In this document: positions 55,417-64,000 of the stretch, in pieces
Numbering within the stretch: the stretch's first letter is position 1
How the letters are laid out: each line of letters begins with the position of its first letter
Assembly (NCBI RefSeq): GCF_000327385.1
Contig: NW_008708400.1
Span: 744,641 to 808,640 of the forward strand
DNA: 64,000 nucleotides
Direction: 5' to 3'
DNA from: Lottia gigantea
Taxonomy: Eukaryota; Mollusca; Gastropoda; Lottiidae
Program-made: the position numbers and the translations under genes
Notes under the pieces: model-generated
Seen by the model: only the letters and a program-made list of their open reading frames with translations
Databases searched by the model: none
Told to the model about the DNA's origin: nothing

Positions 55417-58400
55417 TTACTCAACCAACATATTCTCATAAATGCTCATTTTAGATGACGACTGTTGTTCGAAGGTCATTGGACGTTTTGCAGAAGGGTA
55501 TTGTAATGGGGTAGGTTCGGGTAGTTCGTCTGACTCCATGTGGTGCACCGGAAGTTGACGCCATGTTTTCTGATCACCTGAGTTGCTGAGTATTGATGTC
55601 GAAGAAACAGTATTGTCATAATCCTCATTTCCCAATAATCTAGTTTGTGATAAGTCCATTATTGGGCCTCTTAATTGAGTAGATTGTCCGTAAGAACCTG
55701 TACCCATTTGGTTTTGAGTTGTGTGACCACTTGAGGAGTATGAGTAAGAAGAAGCATCGGACGTACGTTGATGTGATTGAATACCCGGAAGATTTGAAAC
55801 GGTCTTGTTTGGCAACGTTGCCGAATAGTACCTAGCTTCAACTGGGAACTTGGGAGACGAGTCGTAGGGATTAGGATTAGAATAATGTGAGAACATTTGA
55901 CTTTGGTTAGCACTGTTTGATGGCAACGACGAGTATGGTGATTTCACTGGATACGAAGCTTCTGATCGGTATTGTTGTCGCAGCGAGTCAACTTTATCAG
56001 CCTGTGTGATATAGGCACCGGGAGTAATGGTCGCCGGTTGTGGTTGCTGGTGAAGTTGCTGGTGTGGTTGTTGAGATGGCTGCGGACTGCGTACATTGTA
56101 TATATTTTGTTGCTTCTCGGGTGTACTTGTTCTTTGACCAGTTGGGATGTAGGTTATGATATGCGGAGACGCTGGAAAAGCGGGGATATCTTGTATAACT
56201 GCTCTCTGTGGTTGATCTTGAACAAAAAACTCTTTATCTGCAACCTGTATATCTGGCGACATTGTAACCTTCTTATAGCCAGGTTTTCCATTGCGTCTTA
56301 AAGAAGATGGTTTCTCTGGGGTAATAAATCCATGGGGCTCTATTTCAATAGTTTCTGATGGCGGGATTGTTTCCTGCAAAAAGACAGGTTCAAACTGTTA
56401 CTTGTTAAAGAAAAAAACATTTATTATGTGGTATTTTAAAAGTTTTTACATTAGCTAAACTTTTATTTTTCAGAACATTGTCGCTTGCAACACCGAATGC
56501 TGTCACACATCATACTATCTATATTATGCAATTTACATGAACCTTATCTTCTATTATCAACCATAAAAATGTAGTTACACAAAGGGAAAAGGGTGGCAAA
56601 GGGGTAAAATATTGGCTGGTTCAATTGCGGTTTGAAAAATTGTTTTCCCTGTCAGTTGACATGAAAAAAGGCGTCTAGTTTGTAATATCTCTTGAACCTT
56701 AGAAAAAGACAAAAGGATTTGGTTAATGAAGCCGTTCTAATAGTTTCTGTTCTTGTACAATTTCTTTTCCTTTTCTGGTTTATAAGAAAACTTACAGTTG
56801 TCTGCGTTTCTTGATCCCGAACATACCATATACAATATGCATGTAGACATAAGAACAGAAATATTAATAAACAACATCCACCTAGGCCCATAAAAACAGC
56901 ACCAGCCGCAACTGCACCACTGAAATATATAAAGAAATAACACTAATGGAATTTTGCAATATTACACTATTCTAGTGAAATTTTACAATCAGTCATACAA
57001 TATTTAAGTCATGTCATCTCGTGAAATACACCATGGGTGTTTACAACACATAAGCATGAAGCTTTAATAATCACAGTAACAATACTCAGCATCACTACTG
57101 GAATAAACAAACAGCATTAAAAAATCCATCTTCACAATATCAAGCTATTACGAACTTAAACTTTGACTGAAATAGCCACCTTTCTTGTATCATGGAATTT
57201 TTTTCCGAGGATTTGTTTGGATTTTTCGTTTAGAGCACTGTTGAAATTTAACAACCAATACTGGTAGTCTCATTATCAAACGTAGCCACCGAATGAACAA
57301 CTCATCGACTTCGGCAACACTATTGAAATATACCTACTATAATACTGGTAGAATTAATAAACCTAGCCACCGAATGTAGCAATTTTTATGCACCTCGACA
57401 TCACAAATAGAGAGAATTAAAGACGATTAGAAACAGAGTTTTCGCCCTTAATCTTGATGTTTTAAATGCTTTAGCATGTAAATTGTTCGTATTTGATCAA
57501 ACTTGAGATACAAATCTAAAAGGATTTGTGATTTTGAGAATTTAGTGACAATTTGTGTTTTTTTTTTGTATTTAGTTACACATCTTACTCTTTTAACAGA
57601 TTTTCATATAATTTGGTGGAGATTCTGCATGTCAAGTGGTCTAACAAACTTTTTATTCTCAAAACAGTATTATAAATAGGAAAACCAATTATACAATATC
57701 AGAATATACGTGAGCTCATTTGAGTGCAAAAAAAGAATAAAAATATCAACGCAAAAAAAATATTTTATTAGAAAATTGCAATAAAGTTATGAGTAGTGAG
57801 TGAGTGACGGTATTTATTCTTTCCGCTTCTATAATTGTATAGCTAATGCTGTTTCACGGGTCATAAAAAATGAAATGAATGGAGTTTTACGTCCTACTTT
57901 TCCCCACCTGAAGGCAGGCAACGCAAAACAGTGCACAATGAGGGAAATTTTGCCAGGACACCGGCATTAGCATACTCTTTTTCGATTTCCAACTGTCGGG
58001 GGATCTTTAACGTACAGAGCCTGTAGCATTGGGTTTATATACTTTATAAAATATATACTACATATTATGTTAAGGTCCTACTGCATTTCTTATCGTCAAT
58101 TTCAGAAGTCTTAATATTTCCCTTATATTAGATTTGAATACAGAAAAGTAGAAATTCGGTGGAAACTGTAAACAATTTCAACATTTTTCAATCTCAATGT
58201 TCACCTTAAACAAATACTGTACACCCAAATACCGGTTACATTTTCAACAAGTTTGACGAACAATTCTTAAACTAGACTTGACAATTGGTCGAAATAACAA
58301 CCGTCTTCTTTATTTCCTGAATAATACGATGTATTTTAGAGGAAACAAATTTCATTAAATCGTAGCACATATACAAAATTGATTTTTCCTGTTTGGTTTT

Positions 58401-60969
58401 CTTGATATTTTCGTCAATAAATGAAGAAAATTGTCCTGAAATGTCTCAGACATATTTTCTTTATCAAAAAACTGAAGAGAGGTAATATAGTCGAAGCCTT
58501 TTCCACCAATCCCCGAATTCATAATGTATATATTTGAATATTTGGGAATATAATTTGTTCACAAAAAATAAAAAATAAAACAGAGTCGAGATTCCAAGTT
58601 GGCCTACACTAGCGTCATGTTTTTTTCACAGTAGGCGTACACTGTTCATACGTACCTAATTATTATAGTACCCTATAATAATATGGTATGTTGTATGCTA
58701 GTAATCAATTTTGACACATAATTGAATGAACCTAGCCTCTTATATTGATATATACCGGTATGCATTTTTTTTATTAATTTAGATAAAATATGGTTTGTGA
58801 CACTCAAAATAGCAAATTAAGTGAATCCAACTAATTGAATGTGCTACAACATGCCAATAGCCAACCTGGATCATTCAGTTTTTTCTGTTTCATGAATGGG
58901 GCCAATAAAGATGAAATCGTTTATACTTTTAAGATAAGACTCATTTAAATATAAGACAATCCGCTTCAGTTTCTATGCTAAAGAAAGGACATTGGCTCTC
59001 TGACTAACAACATGAAAGGAACTTCAAAATGATTTGCCAGAATACCACTGAAATGGGAAAAAGTTTCAAGTTCAGGGGAGGTAATGATTGAAATTTAGTT
59101 AATTTTTGTCTCCATGGTAATCTTACACGGGTTCTATCATAGCCCCATTCTAACTCAAAGCATGTCATGTAGGGCCCTTTAATTTTTATAAGGAAGAGAA
59201 TGTGGGCGAACCTCAAAGAGTGTGTCATATTGCTCTACTGTTGGTTTCGCTATCCCACAATTCATCATTTTGATCTTGAAACAAAAAGGTCTTCCACGAC
59301 AAAATGATTGGTCATTAAAACGTCTCTGTGGTAAATAATTTCTTAAATTTCAATCGAAATAAAATTTTAAAAATTCGGCATGGTACCGGCTTTCACCCCC
59401 TCATACCTATAAAATAAATATTGTTTATACAAAAAAGGTATTTATCTTGCATCTTCATTGTATTTACAAAAGTTTAAATGGTCAAAAATCCTAACCAGCG
59501 AGTTGCCCCTTGCAATTTGATTAAAATGCAAATTAAAAGAAATTGGGTTTTTTTGTCTGTTCTGCAAGTAATATGCTGCACCCCTTGTATGTGTTTGTTT
59601 ACTTCTATTCTTCAGCCATATAGATTTATATATATTAAGGTATCATTTTTCAAAAACTAAACATGATTTATATTTGAGACTTTGCTATCGGTTTATTCAA
59701 CTGAGAGAATTATAGCCATGTTTCTGGCACAGTCATTTTTAGAATTCCAAGAAAATAGGCGATTTGCCAAGGACAAAGTCAAAACGATATAACAGTAGAT
59801 TGGTTTATCGTGTCTTAGGGAACATGTTATATTCTCATAGGTAATATTACTTCTGGTATACACGAGATGTTCACAGTGGCGGTGCTCGTGGTCGTACAGC
59901 ATGGGGTCACTTTGTCCCCCCAGAAATACTGAAATATAGATTGTACCCCTAACTGTACCAATACTTCATTTAAAAGAAAATTTTGGATTTTTTATACTTT
60001 TTTGTCCTTGTCTCAAGATGCGCCAGATACAATTAACTTTTTTCAGAACCTCCACAGACCTTTCATGGAAGTCTTTCGTTTATTTAACTTTCACAGAGCT
60101 TCCGCATTGGAATCTTCGGCAGTTGTTCCTCCATAAGTCAGTGCGCTCCCAATTCACAGAAGCTGGCTCCGTCAGTACTTAGCCAGGTGAGGAATGAGTA
60201 AGCTACGAAATTATAGAATGAGCGATAACAAGAGAACTGATGAAAGAAACAGAAAACATAGTAAGCATGCATGAATGTAAATCGACATGTTGTGACGAAT
60301 GAGAGAATAAAAGAGAGAGAGATGGTGAACATGAATGTATGTGTTTTAAGGGAAAGAAGAAATAAACTAATGGAGAGAATAAATGGATGATAAGTAAAAC
60401 CAATCGATAATCGATCAATCAATCAATCAATGTGGATAGCTTAATATGTTGCCAATGAATGAATGAATATTTGGATAAATGAAATAACTGAATTTGTCAT
60501 TATCCACAAAGTTTGCCTTAGAAAAACATTCGCCAAGCAACATGACAGTCTTACACAGTACACTTCAAAAGATAAAGCCTATACAAATGATGTTTTTCAT
60601 CTACATTCATATTTTCCCAGGCTTTAACAATATACCTTTACTGTCAATACACATTCAGGTTGAATGAAAGATATAAAGTTATTTTATTAATAGTCAGTTA
60701 TCGATTTTTATATAAATATCATTTTATACTCGTGTTTACGTTTTACACGATAGAAAGGGTAATGAGTTTACTATGAGTAATGTTAGTACCCATAGGCACC
60801 ATACATACCTACTAGCAGCACCAATCGCCAATAATATGATTCCAATAAATAGAAATACGATTCCCACTAAACATAATCCAAATACTACATTTCTTGGCAA
60901 TATCCAATCATGAAAATTACGTGTAGCTAATCTTCCACCATTGGTTTCTGAAGTATCCAAAAAACACAT
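55417..60969 (-). CDS. Unrecognised two-TM hairpin protein with long Pro/Gln/Ser-rich tail, 413 aa
   Basis: Three exons (minus): 60969-60809, 56919-56796, 56373-55417 (TAA), summing to 1242 nt. The start ATG at 60969 gives MCFLDTSETNGGRLATRNFH. Two hydrophobic helices follow, about residues 27-50 (NVVFGLCLVGIVFLFIGIIL) and 58-87 (AAGAVFMGLGGCCLLIFLFL), separated by only a few small residues (GAASSGAVAAG). This is a tight hairpin that would put both ends on the same side, probably cytosolic. The last exon encodes a tail of about 318 residues rich in Pro, Gln, Ser and Tyr (SPQPSQQPHQQLHQQPQP), ending SIYENMLVE, where YENM is a possible SH2 or sorting motif. I do not recognise the family; tails of this kind usually scaffold or bind adaptors. 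Intron 1 is 3.9 kb and holds a SINE fragment. An upstream noncoding exon cannot be excluded. Confidence 0.75.
57125..57205. mobile_element. MITE-like family B, left-half copy
   Basis: CCATCTTCACAATATCAAGC then ATAGCCACCTTTCTTGTATC matches the left arm of the RPA1-intron element at 38177-38462. The right arm is missing. Confidence 0.6.
57868..58033 (-). mobile_element. 5'-truncated SINE copy
   Basis: The reverse complement of the 3' half of the SINE at 8318-8693: GGAGTTTTACGTCCTACTTT, AGGGAAATTTTGCCAGGACA, CTTTTTCGATTTCCAACTGT, GATCTTTAACGTACAGAGCC. The tRNA-like head is absent. It lies in intron 1 of the two-TM gene, on its coding strand. Confidence 0.85.
60285..60480. repeat. Simple-sequence-rich tract
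   Basis: Short runs of GAGAGA, then ATCAATCAATCAATCAATG and GAATGAATGAATA, in an otherwise ordinary intron of the two-TM gene. Confidence 0.6.
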
Positions 60970-63900
60970 ATTGTATATAGAAGTTCACGGGCAGGTAAAA
61001 AAAGTGGTTCTATATACGTGAATTACGAACACCTTCTAAGTAAACTACTGGTAGCTATAGAGAAAATAGTACAGTGTTGAGAAGGCAAACAATTTCTGCT
61101 GCCATCATTACAGAGTCGTACTAAATTTAGGCCGGCGAATATAGTCGTTTCGTTTTATTTTTAGCTGTAAGGTCGTGCTTTGGTTTGTGGCAGGTATTTA
61201 GAAGATACAATCGGAGCGGTAGAGCTGTTAAGATGTGTTAATGAGCAACTCGGCTGTTAGGTATTGTGTTTACCACATTGTATTGAATAGTGTCAGTGAA
61301 GTGAAAACACTAATATGAATTGAGGTTGAATGTCTTATGTTAACAAGCTGGTGACTCATACACGTTATGGTCGTGAGTTTAAAAATTGTAGCGGCTTGAT
61401 TTTTAATTCATTCTTAATCTTTAGTTTTTATTCCCATATTTTAAATGGATAGACAATATGATTTTTTGTATTCTTGAGGGTTTTTACACTCATTCTAGCG
61501 TCTGATAATGTCTCTATGAACCTATCAAAGCAATGTTAAAATTGGATAACAAATCAATATTTGAAATGAATACTGAACAAAGTTTGCATATTTTTGACAA
61601 ATTCCATTGCAAAGGAATACCAGGAACCTCTATTTTAACAATATGGGTTTGCTCAGGCCCGTAGTTCGGAGGGGCAAGTAATATATCCAGACATCCAGGT
61701 GTATGGTGTTTATTGGCAGTAGTGCAATCGGTCCGTTGTAAGAATATTTTCAAGAGGAGGAGGGTGGGGGGTGGCAATCCATTTTTTCGGTAGCTACGGG
61801 AATAGGTGTGATACATTTCCCAGTAAAATGGAAAATGCATGAACATACATCTTTTTATTTTGATCAAATTGGTAGAAAAACATAATCTTACATACTTATT
61901 TCGAAACTTTGGACTTAATCGTTTTTGCTTTGATAATGCCAATTTGGCAGAAAATCCTTCCAAAGATGAAATTGCGCGATACATAAGAAAAACCTTTGTA
62001 ACGTCCATATCTGTTTGTATTTGCGGCTGAGTGATTTGCAGCCGCCCAATACTACTACATCTACTCACAATATCGATTTTTTACTTGATTAAGAATATAA
62101 TTATGTATGATATTGACCATTTGAATTAACTGGTGTGGACTTTTTGTCATTGAAAACTTTGAAATTAATTAATAAACTGTGTACATATGGTGAATATATC
62201 TGCTTTAGATCACGTGATATTTTTATGAATCATAAAGAAAATGTATCACTGTAAAGGTTGAATTAAAGGAATACTACCCCTTAAAATGGACATAAATTCT
62301 AAATTCTCAAACAAGCCAACAAGTGTATTATATTCATCAGTTGGACTTTGTGCCATGACGAAAGACGATGTATCCATACGCTTCAAAGCATATCCCAAAA
62401 TTACTAAAATTACAAATTATTACTTAGTTTTATGGATTTATTGGATTAAAGAGGGATTCTGTTGTAAAGTTGTAACACCATAGGAATCCACTGATGAACA
62501 AAGAGTCATTTTGGCCCAGTTCAAAATTGTCAATTGTTTGTTTATCCTAAGAGGCAGTTCGATTGATATAATTTTCATATTGTAGGACTAGTCAACAGAA
62601 CTATCTTCTCCATTTTATTATTATACTTAACTAGCCCTTGGTCTTACGAATGCGTCATTTGCAATTTGACCAATTAGCGAATGCATTTCGAATTGGGTCA
62701 ACCAAGCAGTTTGGAATTTTTTTTTATTTGTCGAGAGCTAAATCATGGTCCAATCAAATGTAGAAATGCTATGAAATTAAATGGAATTCAATTCCTTTTT
62801 TGCACTTTTATCAGGATAGTGCCACCAAACATTTATTTTTTACGTTTTCAGCCTGTTTAATATTCACCGATAACAAAATGAAGTAAATCTGTGTGGCGGA
62901 GAACGTTGTTATACATTCATTTATAACTTCTGGCGATTAGCATGTGGTTGTGGGCGTATATGTACTATATGTGCTACTCTTATTCCTTGCCAAGCTATCA
63001 TCGTATGCTGTAATTAAATTTCATGCATGTTCTGAATTAGAAAATGTAATAACTTAGGAAAGATGAAGAGTGGCGAAAAAGATTGATTTGATATTACCAA
63101 CCGTGTTATCACAGCCTTACTTCAATGATAAATAGATGCCTGGCATTTCCCAAGATCGAAATCTTTAAATCTAAAGGTTCCAGATGTCTTTCATTTTTTA
63201 TTAACTACTCTATACATCAATCCTATTATAATCACTGTTTTATATAAAAAAATATGAATGGCTGTTTTAGTTTAAAGAAGAAGTATGCATATTTTTTTTA
63301 TTTTTACATTATGAATTATACATGAAAGATTTCTTAAATATGCTATTTACTTCTATTTATACACCGGATAAAGATTTATTTAAAAGGGGTGATTGAAAAC
63401 GGAGCATAGGCGATGGAGCAATTGTTAATAAAGCAGTTTGATCTAGTTGTGGCGTTTGGCCTTATAATGAGTCGATACTATTTTTAGTTGTAACCTGTAG
63501 AATAAGGAAAAGGCATTTATCTTTGATTTGGCGTTTATATTTGTTGAAATTCATACATCCAACAATAACCAAAAACATTAAAACGTTTACGTAAACCTTT
63601 TAACTACTTTTGACGTTCTAGAATTAACGACAAGATACTTGAAGTCTTCATTGAGTTAAAACTTTCAGATAAGTGAAGATTTCTCTAGATTTTGGTGTGT
63701 TGTTCTGACTTTAAAGCACAAGGATCTCCTAATATCATCAGACTACTTGTTGAAATTTTCTTTTTACTAAAATAACTGAAATCTATACACAAAAAACTAG
63801 AGAAATGTGTCCCTTAAACGTATCTAAAAGCTTTAACCAAAAATATCCAGCCGTTAATTTTTAAATGCAATAACTATTTAAAACGTTTAGTAAACTATGC

Positions 63901-64000
63901 TTTTATGAAGCTGATAAAAAAAACTACCGTACGGATTCAAGGGACAGATGCGGCATTTTTTTGGATCAATCACTCATTAGTCTCAAAAACGGGAATAAGT
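60970..64000. other. Right-end noncoding region
   Basis: Upstream of the two-TM gene. It holds one unexplained open frame on the minus strand (62068-61514, 184 codons, MSRCSSIGRLQITQPQ...), a family-A MITE-like copy (62263-62562), and AT-rich sequence with no supported exon in 62600-64000. The promoter of the two-TM gene should be near its left edge, but no TATA box is clear. Confidence 0.5.
62263..62562. mobile_element. MITE-like family A, full copy
   Basis: The left end TTAAAGGAATACTACCCCTT is inverted relative to the right end ATCCTAAGAGGCAGTTCGAT. Interior blocks ATCAGTTGGACTTTGTGCCA and TTATGGATTTATTGGATTAA match the copy at 10926-11176. Noncoding. Confidence 0.78.

Noticed and set aside
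55972-56301. A 109-codon plus-strand frame
   Set aside because: It is antisense to the Pro/Gln-rich last exon of the two-TM gene, whose composition keeps the opposite strand open.

Overview
This is a eukaryotic, AT-rich, intron-rich nuclear window. It most likely comes from a mollusc, possibly a limpet-like gastropod. That guess rests on animal gene content (merlin, RPA1, an EGF/fucolectin-type receptor), small exons with GT-AG introns, a tRNA-derived SINE ending in an ATTTC-type tail, and many short foldback elements and minisatellites. I see no prokaryotic organisation, no CRISPR array, no rRNA or true tRNA gene, and no recognisable retroviral or LTR element.

Layout, left to right. (1) About 158-4181 (+): 3' part of an unrecognised gene. 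(2) 5738-9701 (+): a complete 371-residue type I membrane receptor with a signal peptide, EGF-like modules and a fucolectin/F5-8C-like domain. (3) 9784-20105 (-): a complete 488-residue aromatic-amino-acid-decarboxylase-family gene with a noncoding first exon. (4) 24807-34824 (-): complete merlin (NF2), 601 residues in 15 coding exons. (5) 35333-42877 (+): complete RPA1, 613 residues in 17 exons. (6) 43747-45076 (-): a small two-exon coiled-coil gene that resembles stathmins. (7) 45320-46948 (+): MTFP1, with a Tc1-type transposon (46979-48230) just after its stop codon. (8) 48864-50762 (-): an UNC93-like MFS membrane protein. (9) 55417-60969 (-): an unrecognised protein with a two-TM hairpin and a long tail. 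The ends of the intergenic stretches hold only repeats and one unexplained open frame.

Several genes are paired by orientation. NF2 and RPA1 are head to head across about 0.5 kb that carries ETS- and E2F-like motifs. The stathmin-like gene and MTFP1 are also head to head. RPA1/stathmin-like, MTFP1/UNC93-like and receptor/decarboxylase are tail to tail. NF2 and MTFP1 are also near each other on human 22q12.2, which suggests old linkage.

The most unusual gene is the decarboxylase. Its frame is fully intact and its PLP-binding residues are kept, but several residues that line the substrate pocket in vertebrate DDC, including catalytic Tyr332, are replaced. The other recurrent theme is tandem repeats that begin at exon 3'-splice-acceptor boundaries in three merlin introns, alongside foldback elements that have grown into minisatellites. 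Exon boundaries were derived by hand from splice sites, frame and family alignment. For genes 2-5, 8 and 9 all exon lengths sum to whole codons.
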